From Ascaphus truei (lineage: Eukaryota > Chordata > Amphibia > Anura > Ascaphidae), in NCBI GenBank assembly GCA_036426205.1, contig WSYH01002473.1, forward strand, positions 22,103 through 86,102: 64,000 nucleotides of DNA, written 5' to 3'. The translations under genes were made by a program, and so were the position numbers. Below the pieces are notes generated by a model, which did no database searches, was not told the DNA's origin, and saw nothing but the letters and a program-made list of their open reading frames with translations. Positions within the stretch are counted from its first letter, which is position 1. The number at the start of each line of letters is the position of its first letter. This document shows, piece by piece, positions 45,991-58,702 of the stretch.

Positions 45991-46576
45991 TAGGATATCC
46001 TTTTGATAGCTCAAAATGGGGGAATACTATCACCCCTTTGCCTCTAAAATCTGTTCATATCAATTTCAACCACCTTGTCATAAGTCTAGCAAGGACCTGG
46101 GTCTTCCCCTTTGCTTCTGCGCGAAAGTCGGGGAGGTAACAGTTCTGGTAAATCCCTTCCACGGCCCATATCCCCCTCCCTTGCCTCCCCACCATCACTT
46201 GTGACCATCTGACTACTAGAATGGTCACCTTGATACCCAGATGTTCTTCCTGCAACCATCTGTTTTCCAAGCGTCTTTGCTTCCTCCGAGTTCTTTTGAC
46301 AACGATGTCTCTGGGAAAAAGGTCTCCGATAAGGGTAACGTTTGCTTAGGGTTCTCCTGAGCCCTATAAGGAGGCTCCCTCATGAAAGACTGGGGCCATT
46401 ATGGTCCACAAAGAAAATGCCAGCCCCCCAGTCCCCGCCGATCACAATGGGCAGGGAGCCAAAGGAGCTACTCCGACTTAGATGTAAGCCCCTGACCCTT
46501 TTTACCTGTAGCCAATTTTTTGGGGCCGGTGGAATATCGTTTAACATCGCCGTTTATACATCTATGCTCCATTGAG
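45991..46576 (-). other. Gmr1 protease-integrase spacer, noisy copy
   Basis: Matches 29,772-30,380 in reverse complement. No domain is recognised in it. Confidence 0.45.
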
Positions 46577-47850
46577 TCAAAAAGAACATACGTTGTGCGG
46601 TAACCGTCCTGGAGTACCAGAGTTTTTCCTCTTCCGCAGATCCCGAACTACAAGGGCCTGGACTGTTTTGCTCCCCCAATCAGGGTGGAGTAGCCAGGGC
46701 TTGTCCTTTTCCCCATTGTAAAGCCGGGAGGCCAGTTCTGCTAATGAACAATCCATCATGGGCAGGTCCCATAACCTTTGGTCTTGTTCCCGCAGGGGCG
46801 AACAGGAGATGGTTCCCTCGCAGGAGGGGGCGTGTATAGCGCTCGCGGCTGGACCGGTTACTGGAGACCAGGCATCTGTTTGGTGGTCCGTTGTGCGCCG
46901 TCCTCGGGGAAGTTCCTCCATTTTGCGAGAGCCGACCATCCGGAAGATGAGGTCTCTGCGGGACCCAGCATTTGACCCCGCCTTGCTGGAACGACTGCTC
47001 CTTCCTTTGGACTTGGCGGTTCCGTGATGGGCCGCAATCCCCATTGATTCCGACCTCCCTCTTTGGGCATCCGCATGTGACAGTGGAGTCGTTCCAGGGA
47101 CACTCGCCTGCTGCTCAGGCCCCAAGGAGTTCTCCACGAAGTCGACCGCCAAGCTAGGGTTCAGCAGCGTGGCGTTTACCCACGGGGTGCGGAAGGGGTA
47201 TTATTTGTAGAACCTTGTTCCAAACCACCTGCTCAAGAATGGCCTCCTTAGTGCACCGTCCTCGGGTTGTAATCCAGCGCAACACAAGTCCAATACTCGC
47301 TGGAGCGCGGAACCCTAGTTTCATCTTAGAGGTGGACTTCATGTTCTCGGAACTGCTGGCCAGTTAGGGTCTTGGTGTCAACCTAAGCGTCCAGTAGATG
47401 GCGGCTTTTTACTTGTCTGTATTCCATTGCCTTTCGTAGGGAGGCCTGATATGAGGCCCTGTGGCTTCTCTTCTCCTAGGGACGGGGTCCCAATCAGTTG
47501 CCCTGCGATCTGGTGCCCAGCCCGGCTGGGGTAGCTTCGGCAAACTCTTCTCTTTCAAAAGTCAGTAAAAAAGCTTTGATCCTCGTTCGTCCTAGCCATT
47601 TTCCTTCCTCAGGAGTATCGGGGTCTCTTGCAGTTCTGGACTGGCAGACCCCTGGAATTGTGTCCAGCCAGCTGGCCATTCGCTCCTCCTGTGCTGCCTG
47701 CTGCTGGTTAGGACTGGTTTGCTGCTGCAAAGTCTTTTCATCTCTCTCTGCTTGCAGCCCGGGCCCTGCTCCTTCCATTACCTGTCCCTGCTGTTTGGTC
47801 TGCGCGCACAAAAACTCTTAAAAAATTCTTCTTCCATTTTTTTCATTCTT
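46577..47850 (-). pseudogene. Gmr1 gag and protease, noisy copy
   Basis: Minus strand. The gag start is near 47,835-47,850 (counterpart of ATG at 28,551). The SCAN-like capsid region at about 47,350-47,700 is broken, and the C-terminal part lies in the 191-codon frame 46,577-47,152. That frame holds the linker and LPMMDCSLAELASRLYNGE, and runs into KTVQALVVRDLRKRKNSG, where the protease DSG should be but an indel spoils it. The empty LTR-A target lies near 47,080. Confidence 0.7.
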
Positions 47851-47919
47851 GTGTGTCTGTAATGGCCCTTTAACTGCATGGGCCTTTCAAAATCCTTCCC
47901 AAGCTTGACACCATATGTT

Positions 47920-48190
47920 TGCAGGGTACATGCAACCACACAAGCGTGTTCTTGACAAGGCTTATTTATTTAGCCTTAAGATATACGCACACAAACAAAA
48001 ATACTTTTCATCATCAACAAAGAGAAAATGGCTTTTTCTCAGCAGACAAACAAAACAGTTTCTCTTTAGCAGACAGTGTATAAATCAGGCAGTGACCCCT
48101 TTTTTTCTATGCAGGGGACAGCCAGTTTTTCATCAATTCATATACTTGGCTAATCAGACCTGTAATCAGGACCTTCCTCATCAGCAGCTT
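47920..48190 (-). repeat. Gmr1 5' LTR, R/U5 part, noisy copy
   Basis: Starts (inner end) at 47,920 next to the primer site. It matches 28,212-28,471 in reverse complement and passes at about 48,190 into the same CYP2-flank sequence as in arms A and B. Confidence 0.7.
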
Positions 48191-49252
48191 CTCCTCTCTC
48201 CTCTTTGTCCCTTTTTTATCCTTTATTTCATCTGTATGGTGTGTAGAGGATTATCATTTATTATTTTCACTTGAGTTTTGGACAGGACGTGCCTATTGGA
48301 CTTTTATTTGGCGCAAGGTTATTTTTTGTTTGCAGCCCATAGCTAATCACATTTGTTACGTAGCACAGTGTGATTTGAACAGGGAGATTATTGTATTATT
48401 ATATTGATTACTGGACGATCGCTTACCCTACGACTATTTTTTCTTCTTTTCTCTCCTCCCAGGGTAAAAACCCAAATTTGATTCTTGTGTCTCCTAATCA
48501 CCCCTTGATTGTTTCCTCTTTGACTAATTCAACTTGTCACACCTAGGACAAAACCGCCTGTTTTAGAAATACCATTCTTAAAATGTGGACTCACATGTTC
48601 CAATTGAGCTGTTGGGCTGAACTTTAATTCTGTCAGGTGCGGGTAATGTCCTATAATCTAGAGACAGCACTGGGGGTGTAGCAAGCATGGGCAAAATGCA
48701 TCATACATTTAAAGCAGCCATCTTTAGTAGCTTTTCACAGTAAGCAGGCCGTGTTGAGTTAACAGGTGTTTCCACATGGTGAAACAGTGGACAACACAAC
48801 ATCTATCGCCCTGAATCCTGGATTTTGAAAATACAGCTGGAAAAGATAAACATCTAATCTATCCAAAACTGCAACAATCTACGCACTAAACTATTGCTGC
48901 CATTTTTCATTTCCAGAACTTGTTTTTATGTTGACTTTGCCTACTCCTTCTTTTAAACTAATATTATGTAGTTCTATATACCAAGTTACATTGTCTCATA
49001 ATATATTCAATATAGATCCAATCTCTTTTCCTCGCCACATCCAGTTCACATGAACTACTTTCTTACCTGCGCCTCTGACACACTCACACACTATCCACCT
49101 GCCTAAAAACACCCCCTGCACTAAACACAACCCTACGAATCCGCCTCACACATTCCTCTTTCTATCCATCTGCTTCTCCTCCTTGCTTCTGGGATCAACA
49201 ACTCCTTCCATGTTTCTTATTTTTGGTATAATACCTGTCTACCCTTTCCTTT
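48191..49252. other. CYP2-locus intronic DNA, arm C; no gene
   Basis: Noisy counterpart of 31,701-32,720. No coding sequence is recognised. Confidence 0.5.
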
Positions 49253-49690
49253 TTAAAAAAGATGCCCAACACTTTTTTTGAAACCATATCTGGTGTATCT
49301 GCCTTTACATTTCTCCATGGGTATGATTCCATTCCAATTTAACTGACACGTAATATAAAACGCTTTCTTTGGCTGTTGTGAAATCACTTTCCTCCAAACG
49401 TTAAGCGTGACCCTTTCGTTTGTACATGCCCTTTGGTGAATAGTTCTTTTTGAAAGCTCATGTGATTGTTCACGAATACATGTTATGATTTTATTCAATT
49501 CCCCCTCTTATGATCCGCCTTTTTCTAAATCACTAAACAATCATAATTTAGTAAGCTACTTTATAAAGTCAGATTTTTCAATCCATTTTCCTAGTAACAT
49601 AATGTTATTTCCTATGGTCGATGTCCAATATGGTACCCTTTCAAGACTGATGGTCTTATTATGGTTTATAGATGGGCAGAATTAAGTTTT
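49253..49690 (-). pseudogene. CR1/L2-like LINE ORF2 3' end, arm C
   Basis: Counterpart of 32,723-33,190 with extra indels. The 81-codon frame 49,253-49,498 still reads CIREQSHELSKRTIHQRA. Confidence 0.55.
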
Positions 49691-50076
49691 TCTTCCTCAG
49701 TCCATCCAGCTACCGTTTTGCAGATAAGATCTTTTTGCGCTTTGCAGCTAGTTGAGGCAGCCATAGTATTTATTGAAGTAATAGACATTATCTAATACAT
49801 TATGTGCATTATTCTATGTAATAATCATCTGCGGAAGATAGGTGAGAATACATTAATAATGCAAGAGAAATGTAAATGTGCAATGTATCTTAGTTTGTGC
49901 GTTTGTTGAATTAAAAACACAATTATAAATGTACTCTGTAGAAAGACATTATCAAGACCCCAAACCACTGAAAAAAGCAGACATGTAACACGGGCAACTG
50001 ATGCTACGCCCCTTGTTCTGTTATTAATAATTCAGCTTGTGCGGTTAATTAGTATATAAACAAGGTATCAAATTCC

Positions 50077-51988
50077 TTTTGTTAGTCTGGGCAGAGATAG
50101 TGTCAACTGGAATTACCTCTTTGAGGCTCCTCCGGTGTACCTGTTCTCCTGATGAATTCGAATCTCCTTCTTTAATGTATCAATATTCCTATCTTTAACA
50201 AAAGGCCCTCTGTGGGACCTGTATATGTCGGCATCAGCCAAGCGGAAACATCATACATCTGTGGATATAAATATGTGGAGTTACTATGAAAGTTTAAAAC
50301 GACAACAACAAAATGTAAATATAATATTAGTTGTTTGATCATGTTTTCAAGTAATGTATGTTGCACTTAAACAACAAACAAAGATGGATCTTGCCCTGGC
50401 GTCCTGGACGCTGTTACAACATCAACCCCACTCGCCCGGCAGCCGGATCATTGCACAGTGCCACACCCAGGAGCGGCAGGAGCCAACCGTTTTTGTAAGA
50501 GAGGGATACTCTCAGATTATCCACTGCCTATACCACCAGCTGGCTCCCGGTTAAGCGTGCATTTCATCTAGTCTGAAGGATAGTAAGGGACTGTTCTCAC
50601 ATTGTGTGATTTTTAGTTGTATTGAACACAAGTTATTATATTAAATGTGTTTTTTTACTTTTCAGTCCTATTGTTGTGTCTCACATATTTAGTTTCAGCT
50701 GTTGTAGTGGTTTTATTTGTGTTTCATGATACTCCTATTTTACCGACATTTTGTTCTTTTATTCTTTTTTTTTGTCTGCATGACTGACAACCAAACACGA
50801 GGAGGGCTCGAAGTGTACATCTCGACCCACCTCAGCACTCATATATCCTTTTTTGGTGATCCCCTATTTGCCATCTCCTGGCCCAGCGCATTGATATAAC
50901 CATATCTTGCAATTGTTGTTCAGTCACCAACTTCTGAAGGTCAAGTCTCAATAGAGAACTTCCATGCCCAACTACACAGCAAATTCAACATTTGGCGCAC
51001 TGCAATGGATAATGAGGTATGAGTGGGTCCATTGGTTTCCCTATAGGTATTAAACACAGTTTTGTCCACTGGCACAGCAAGAATGTTGTGCTTTGCCATA
51101 CAACCCCTGCAATATCACACGCCCCCTACCCTTAGGCCAAAAAATATTGAGTGAAGAGTTACACCATTTGCAAATTAATGACTCGTAATTTATTGCTCCA
51201 TTTCTGATTCTGTAAGAAGTGTTAGACTTATTGGCCAGGTGATGCCTTTGACCTCCATCTTTATAGATGTGTTTGTACACAAAACCATTCTTTGGGATGA
51301 GTATTTATCAATGTAATTCACATCCTACCTTTACTCTTGACAGTATCTGTACACGCGTAGTTTTAGTATATCTGGATAAAACATTGTGATGTCTTAGCGC
51401 TCATGGACAAACAAGATATGTGAGGAACTCATGTTTGCCTCATAGAAAGTGTCACCTACAATTGTCCGATTGTTTACATGCTTACTTTGCATATCTCATT
51501 CTGGGGGACCTCAAGAGTACAGTATAAGCTAAATAATGTAACTGGGACCGGATCCTAAACTTGGAAAAATATACCGACTCTTTTTAAATTATGCTAAACA
51601 ATGTAATTTTGAAATCTAGAAAACCTATTTTGAAATGCCTGACACAAATTTCTCCACAAACACAACCCCCCCCAAATCTCTTGTCCTTTTTGGTGTTTTC
51701 ACAAAACTTAAAGTAACCGGAAAAGGGCTTCTGTAGGAACTATATGTGGTTGTTTCGACGCTTATAATTACATCCACTTTCCATTTCTCTTCTCCCATAG
51801 ATCTAACCATTTTACTCTATGAATGACTAACCATTCAGGCAGCAAATACTCCACGCACAATGACCTCCTCCGCCATAACCCGTGACTTCCAGCCCAAGTT
51901 TTCCCAGACCCGGTTCCTTAAGTGTTTTATCACAGACCCGAAATCGTCTCTGTTGTTTCAGGTGTGTCCCATTGTGTCGACCCCAATC
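50077..51988 (-). pseudogene. CYP2 exons 5-3, arm C (indels)
   Basis: Same order and strand as arm B: exon 5 about 50,077-50,258, exon 4 about 50,880-51,040 (after CTATAG), exon 3 about 51,832-51,988 (157 nt against 150; GTTAGT donor kept). Each exon is broken by indels, and the YDAFPWLM block has become YDVSAWLM after errors. Introns have the same content as in arm B. The indel load here equals that of the surrounding repeats, which argues for base-calling error and not for coding-gene decay. Confidence 0.75.
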
Positions 51989-52356
51989 CTGGTTACATAG
52001 GGAATTACCAGCTGGTCATTGTTCGGTACACCTTCTTCTTTTTTTGTGTGGAGTACACATTTTTTTGGGACAATTGCGATCAGTCAATAGTGCAGACACA
52101 TTATATAGTCCTTTATGTATCTAAATACTGCAGTTGCAATTACGACAATGGATAATTAAACGTGTTAATCCACAAGTAGCACCAAAAAACAACCCGTTTT
52201 TTAAACATGTACATCGGCTTTCCTAAATTATTAACCATGTAAAACGAAAATGTACAATTCATTTTGCATCCTTAGTAGCGAGCCCCGCTGGCCGCTGAGA
52301 TCGTTGAGCGGGCGGTGCTTGGCGAGTGACTTGCATATAATAAATAATATCGTATA

Positions 52357-52507
52357 CAGTTTTCGACAACAATAACTTTGCACCTCACTGGCGAGTGATT
52401 TAACAGCGTGGCGACCCTATTGGCCCAGGCTCACACCGTTTGGTACTAGTGTGGCGTAGTAATTGTTTTTTGTTGGCGAGTAGTTTTTTGGTTATTTGTC
52501 GCCACTT
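52357..52507 (+). mobile_element. TA-flanked MITE, arm C
   Basis: Noisy copy of 35,796-35,951, starting CAGTTTTCGACAA and ending TTTGTCGCCACT. Confidence 0.45.
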
Positions 52508-52525
52508 TATCTATAATTATATAAT

Positions 52526-53026
52526 TGTGGTGCCGTCACTGCCCTCTAATGGTAGAAGGGTGCAGTTGTGGGAACTTTACCGCTGTCAGAGTTAATCATT
52601 CGGGAAAGTCTTTCTCTGTGAGTAATGGAGCCTAATTAGCCTAGCCTGAGTCATCGGAAGTGATACAGAATTCCCCCCCCCCAGTGATCCAGACCACACG
52701 TTTGAGAGTTATACAGAATGTGAGAGACCGCTTCTGCTATAACTGATCTGGTAAGCCACATCAGAGAGCCTGTGTGAGACTGAAACGGGACCTGCAGCAG
52801 GTCCGGGTAAGAGTGGGGAAAGAGTTTAGTTATCCCACAATTAGTTAGTGTGCACTAAGCAGTATTAGTCGTACTCCTGGAAGGAGTTTAGGTCTTTTGT
52901 GCTGTTTTGTGGTTGAGTAACCCTGTACCTCTTTGTACCCCCTGTCAATAACCCCTGCTTAGAAAGTACATGTGTCTCCTGCCTTTTGATCTGTACAAAG
53001 ATCCGCGCTCTGACTGAGACGTCACA
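52526..53026 (+). repeat. LTR C, arm C
   Basis: About 501 bp from TGTGGTGCCGTCACTG to GAGACGTCACA, noisy copy of 35,969-36,483. Confidence 0.6.
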
Positions 53027-53774
53027 ATTGGTAGTGAGAATGCGCGGGCAGTCCACAAGGAGTGAAGTGAAAATTGTTTGAAATGCATAGGCGTGTACTG
53101 TATGTACGGGTCCACATTTCGGCATATACAGCGCTCTCTCACCTCTCCTTGGATAATTACTGCACTGCGGGTATTTCAACTTCTTAGCTTCTAGACAATG
53201 CAGTACTCTCTACCACACCATTCCGTTTGAACGTGTGTCGGTTTCATCATCACATCCTGCTTGACGCAGTGAATTTACTGTGCATGGCGCCTTAACTTTC
53301 GCCACCACTTGTAGTAGTGAAAAATTGTTTGTATTGTTAATTTTTTATTTTTATTTTTCTCCACAGCCTGCAAAACCACTTACTGTCTTACACGACAACA
53401 TTTTGAAAATCCCTTCTCGAATTTGATTGCACAAAGCATCACCTTGATATATTACTAATATAATACATGTTTTTTATAGCGCTTTATTACAGTATACGTC
53501 GCATTCTCATAGCATTTTGCAGGCACAGGTCCCCCTCCCTGTCCCGTGGAGCTCACAATCTACTGTATGTTTTTGGTTGCCTGAAGGCCCATGGAGATAA
53601 GTGACTTGCTTTTTATTGTCCTGTATTTGTGGGTTGTTGTTTGGGGGTTCTTTTACAAATTATTATGATGAACTGCCTTTTGAATTACTGTACCTAGCAG
53701 TTGTATTCTTTGAAACTCGCTGCACAACTAATCCTTCCTCCCTCCCCATGCACCACCAAACTCTTTTCGACAGA

Positions 53775-54290
53775 ACCAACTCTCCACAGAGTCATCATTT
53801 TTCTGAAGTAGCCATTTCGTTTTTATAATCCGTCCGCTGGCCGGCGCATCGCCTCACTGCCTGCGCCTGCGTTACTCTACCCTCTTTGAGATGGGAGCTA
53901 TCGCTCTACTTGCGCATGAGTCCCCCCCCCAACCCCCCCCCCCTCGTCCACAGCGTCATTCATTTTCTGAAGTTAGTCCATTATGTTTTTTATAAACTAA
54001 TCCTCCCTGGCCGAGCGTCATTCGCTCACTGCCCTGCGTTTACTCTAACCCTCCTTGAATGGGACCTAGCTATCTTACTCGGCCATGATGTCAACGCAGA
54101 CCCCCCCCTCCTCCACAGAGTCCATTCATTTCTAATTAGTTCTTGTGTTTTTAATTTAATCCTCCCTGGCCCGAGCGTCTCGCCTCAATTGCGCCTGCGT
54201 GTACTCTAAGCCTCTTATGATGATGGGAGCTAGCTTTTTTACTGCCATGGAACTCACCCCACAACCTCCCCCCACCCACCCAGCCCCCCC
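53775..54290 (+). repeat. 155-bp minisatellite, arm C
   Basis: Three noisy tandem units collinear with 37,245-37,715, with C-runs of 8-9. Confidence 0.65.
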
Positions 54291-54700
54291 AACCCTTTGA
54301 GGCTTTGTTTATGGTACCTTTGGAAATCCTCTAATTTGAAATGTAAATCTTCATTGCACAGCATTGTGGAATTGAGAGTAAAAAAAAAACATAAGCTGAT
54401 TCATTTGTTTTTTGTCATTACGTTCTTATAACTGTAGTGGTGTTGTGCGTGGGGGTGTGTGGGTGTTGTCAATGATTTATGATTACCCAGGAATGTTAAT
54501 ATATTTATTTAATTTCATCAGACAAAAAATACAATATTAAATAATCCTGAATAAGACATATGCATCCCTTTCTGATATTCTGTTCTGGGCAGTGTGAAAT
54601 TGAATAGACATTTAGAAACATTGTTAACAGAGAAAACATGAATTATGCCTTTAATAAGAATATTATTAATATATAGTCATACCCTGTATGTATAATATAT

Positions 54701-55597
54701 TGTAGCGGTCATTAAATGGCTACAGTCATCTCTCTGCTGACAGTTGCCTGGTAAGTTGGTGGGATGCCAGTATATTATGGAGGTTTGCCCTCACACCCTG
54801 GTGTTTGCCCTATTATGGATGGAGTGTCACCACAGGCCTGACTCATTAGTTATATTCAAGGTGTGTCAGTCCTCCAGAAGTATACTGAAGGCACAGCACT
54901 GATCAAAAATTGTTGTTGCTGAGTTGTTAAGTGAGTGCCTGTTGCGGTGCTGCCGTCTGTCAAATAGTCACATGGAGGTTCCTGCACATTGTTGCGTCAG
55001 TCTTGACATCAGGCTATGATCTGGCAGCACAGGCAGACAGATGAAAAGCTTGTTGTGTGGCTGATTTACACTATAGACCAGGACAAGTTGAGATGCAGGC
55101 TTGGAGAGAGACAGCTGTAAGACTGTACCATGGACCTGTCACAGTGATATCTCCCTGAAGGGACGATAGGGAACCAACCAATTAAGACAGGACCATACTT
55201 ATCAAATGGAAGCCACTAATGATTATGTGTGCTAAGAGACACTGCAGTGGCAGCTAGCCCACATCAGCATAGATTTCCTGAGTACAACCTCTCGTGTGGC
55301 AAGTCTAAGTATTGCCAGCAGATGGGCACAACACAGAGAGTGCCTCACCGATCGTCCCATGCGGACGCATGGACCCTCGATGGGTGGAGCGCTGCACTGG
55401 ACTAGTGTGGACTCAGCACCTACCGCATCAGCTTCCTCTGATGGGTCCACCCCATAACACCCTCATTGTAGGAGAACTCATGGAGTCCTGTTCCAACAGG
55501 TGCAACCACCAGACCAATCACACTGTATGGGAACGGTTTAGACCACAGGGGCCATATGAGATTGGGGGGTCAGAACCCGGTTCACAAAACCGTTACA
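54701..55597 (+). repeat. 5' LTR of element B
   Basis: 897 bp from TGTAGCGGTC to CGTTACA, with indels relative to the 928-bp copy at 58,914. It is followed after TT by the primer-type sequence. Confidence 0.75.
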
Positions 55598-56270
55598 TTT
55601 GAGGCGCTGCTGATAGTACCAGACCTGTCAACAGGACGCATCTTTAGCTAGGTCACCTTGGACATGGAGAAGTTCTGCTGCCACTTTGTGCTGCGTTTGG
55701 GCACGGCACCTAGGGGTAGTTAAGGGGGGCTTGATGCACGTATTCATTTCGCAGGAGCCGACCTAGGGCCGGCAGGAGTGAGGGTTGGAGCCGGCTTAGC
55801 TTGACCTGAGTCACTTAGGCATCGCTAGTTGGTAGGATGCCTAAAGGAAGCCGTTAACGTGTCAGCACCTGGAGAGGTCTGCGCTAGGCCTGCCAAGACG
55901 GAGATGCCCCAGTACTGCTGGAAGCCCAGAGTACTCTAGCCATTCCAGGACCTCTTATCGGTGGGAGCACAGACCATGTGGAGGAAGTAGTCACAGCAGC
56001 ACTATGAGAGGTGAGCCTAGCCTGATGGTAGTGCAACATGAGTCCAGCCTTACATTGGTACACAAGGTGTGCACAGGGCAAATCTTTATTGTACTGGTTG
56101 TGGCTGCCCCGAGAACGTGAGTCCGGAGCCCCCATGTACAATACTAATTAGTACGCTGAGAAATGGGGCGACCGAAGACTGGGGATCCCGCGCGGGTGCG
56201 GACGACCAAAATGTGTCGGACGGAAGCTATGGAGAGAGCCGCCATGGTTGTGTGTGCGGGTAAAGAGGAC
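55598..56270 (+). other. Element B primer site and leader
   Basis: TTTGAGGCGCTGCTGA follows the LTR directly; the clean copy at 59,844 reads TGGAGGCGCTGCTGAGA. This position and the TGG start mark the primer-binding site. The rest is leader with no long frame. The tRNA is not identified. Confidence 0.55.
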
Positions 56271-57480
56271 TGGACACATTGATGAAGCGGTAACTTCGGT
56301 CTTCGTCAGGAAGACGAAAGGATCTACCTGGGTTCCTCCTCCTCGCGGATTGGAATCGCCTACGGGAGATCGAAAGGGGGATTATATTAAGGCCACTGAG
56401 TGGAGGCTGTACTTTTAGTGATCAAATTCTGAGAGGACGAGACCTTACCATCCTGTCGTGGCTAGAATGCGGTGCTCCGGATGCGGGGTGACCCCTGTCC
56501 CTTAGGGAGCTATTGGGATATAGAGAATATGAAGTTGCAGTAGCTGCTAATATGGATGTCAGAGCGATCCAAAATGGCAGTTCCCCTACCCCACGGGAGA
56601 CCGCAGGGCCAGTTTCAGAAAATGGGTGCAAAATGCAAACTTGCAGAAAGTTGTCCGGAATTGGCGCCACAAGAAAAATCCACCCTGCGGGGAGGTATGC
56701 TCGAAACCTGAAGCCGCGCCCCCTCGACGTGAAAGTTCAGCCCCTGTGCCGGGCCTCCATTCACTTGTGGACCGCTCCCCAAATTCACCAGGGGAGGTGG
56801 TCTCTATCTCTGCCCAGCAAGACCCAGTTTCTGACGGGAGAGCTGGATTGTAGCTTCCTGTCCACAGTTTGCGAGATCTGGTACACAGGAGAGCCACTGT
56901 CAAATGTCCTCCCGTACCTGCACTACAAGAGCGAGATGGACATATATCCCTATTTATGCCATGAGCTCCTGGTAGTCCGTCGGGAGCGGACACAGCATGC
57001 TGACTGGCTGAAGGCCCCCGTGGCCTGCACCACCACAGTTGATCCCGAGATATGTGGATCGCTCCTAATGATCAGAAGCGAGCCTGAAGAGAGGGAGGTG
57101 TCTACAAAAAAAACCCGGTTGAACGACAACCCGGATCCCCAGTCGTTCCTCTGGAGTGCCACTCCCCTGAGTCGGAGTTTCGCTCCTCGAAGAGGAACAA
57201 AGCGACCCTAACACGTGGTGATCGTCTAACCGCTGAGACCACCTCACAGCGTGCTGGAAAACCGGCACTTACCTTGTCGCGGAGACGGAGTTCTCGTGTC
57301 GCCGTGCAGAACCAGCCCCGAGATGGCGGATTCCCACGGCCGTGGTGACTTACAAGTGGAAGGAGAGAAGATTCCTCATCCCGCGCCGACAGAGCGTTGA
57401 GATCACCCTTACCCTCCCCAGGCGCCGGTGGTGCAACGGCGGAGAAGGCCTAGCCCGGCCCGAGCAGAAACCCAATAAAC
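56271..57480 (+). pseudogene. Element B gag, noisy copy
   Basis: Collinear with 60,414-61,738 but split. The longest piece, 56,513-57,211 (232 codons), starts with YREYEVAVAANMDVRAIQNG at the capsid end and covers the proline-rich C-terminal region. Confidence 0.65.
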
Positions 57481-57532
57481 ACCTCGAAGAGCAAAAACCA
57501 TCCGGATGTCTTGTGGAGGAGGAGATCCCGCA

Positions 57533-57534
57533 NN
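57533..57534. other. Two unresolved bases (NN)
   Basis: The only ambiguous bases in the window. Indel noise is heavy to the left and almost absent to the right, so this looks like a join made during assembly. Confidence 0.9.
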
Positions 57535-57632
57535 TGGGGATCCATCGCAAGATGGCGGAGTATCCGGTTCCGGTGATGACGTCACTTCCGGCGGAGGTAG
57601 CGGAACGACTGGAGAGATGACAACAATGCCTC

Positions 57633-57660
57633 GGTGATCGGGCAGTGCTTCCCGATCACC
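57633..57660. repeat. Perfect 10-bp hairpin in element B
   Basis: GGTGATCGGG (57,633-57,642) and CCCGATCACC (57,651-57,660) with an 8-base loop. It is conserved in the minus copy near 17,581-17,607. It lies at the start of ORFX, just after the gag region. Confidence 0.6.
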
Positions 57661-57661
57661 T

Positions 57662-58702
57662 GTGTCAACAAAGAGCTGGCAGGCTGCGAAGAGAGCTGAG
57701 ATGGGTGAGGCCCAACCAGCGGCACGTCCGCACAATGATACGGGACTATCCGAAGGCAGAGAGCGGGTCGGAACCCCGCGGATGCCCATTACCTGTCCCT
57801 ACGCCCAAACCCATGCCCTAGATAAAGCCCCTGTCCCAGTCACCTTTTCCCGTGGGTCCACGTCCAGTTTGGGAATGTCGGGAGGGTCCCAGGGAACCGG
57901 TGAGGAACGGACTGGGGAGAGTCTGAACAGTTACACTTCAGAGGGGGGTTCCAGGGGTGGAGGGCAACTGGGTAAGGTATCGATGGACCGGTGGGTGCCT
58001 AATGTACCCGAGTCGGCAGAGGAGAAGGCACCGGGATCATACCCATGGTCTAAGCCTCGCTCAGAAAGAACCTCGGGGGTATTCTCTTGGGGGGATGCAG
58101 AGGAAGGTGATTCGCTAGACTCTGAGAAAGGTAAGGAGACCCGATAGTGGGCTCCTTTATTTGAGGGCTATGTGGCCTGGATGGATCGTACGCGATTCCT
58201 TGTCCGAAGGGAGGATATAGTGGATTACTGGTGGGCAGTAGGAGAGTTCACACCCGCGCAGAGGGAAAGGGAGCTGCAAGGTCTGCAAGGACTGCAAGCT
58301 GCAAGGAGGTGGTTCAAAATTGAGTGCAAGGAAATAGAGCCCATGGGTCCTGACATCCTATCAGACCCAGTAGACCCTGATGAGCCCCTATCATTGGTGT
58401 TGCCAGGGAGGGCAGGGAACGCAGAGCTGACTAGGAGCAGCCGGGCCGAGAGGGCTATTATAGCCAAGTACAAACACTCGCATGGCCTGGAATACCCATA
58501 CGTCCCTGAGCCCCTCATGGAGGGAGAAATTGAGTTTAAGATGGGTTCCACTGGTGAGGATAGGGGATATGGCACTGATGAGGAGGAAGGATCAGGGGAA
58601 GAAGATTGGGATCCTGGCGGGTTAGATGAGAAGTGTCACCCAGAGGGTTACAGCATTGCTGCTTTAAGCCCAGTGGACCATGCTGTGCACAAGCCACCGT
58701 AA
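57662..58702 (+). pseudogene. Element B ORFX (unknown function), one in-frame stop
   Basis: Two frames, 57,662-58,147 (161 codons) and 58,172-58,702 (176 codons), joined in the minus copy, where the TAG at 58,145 is absent. The first half is polar and Gly/Ser/Thr-rich (GGSQGTGEERTGESLNSY). The second has DIVDYWWAVGEFTPAQRERE, RRWFKIECKEIEPMG and a strongly acidic tail (YGTDEEEGSGEEDWDPGG). No transmembrane segment, protease, zinc knuckle or polymerase motif is visible. It sits between gag and the 3' LTR, where pol would be. No known family is recognised. The plus copy also lacks about 700 nt found at 16,484-17,185. Confidence 0.6.

Noticed and set aside
47494..47821. Overlapping ORFs on both strands around 47.5-47.8 kb
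   Set aside because: The minus one is the noisy Gmr1 gag N-terminus; the plus one is its shadow.
58172..58702. ORFX second half as a stand-alone gene from its ATG
   Set aside because: The minus copy shows an open frame through the point of the TAG at 58,145, so this ATG is probably internal.
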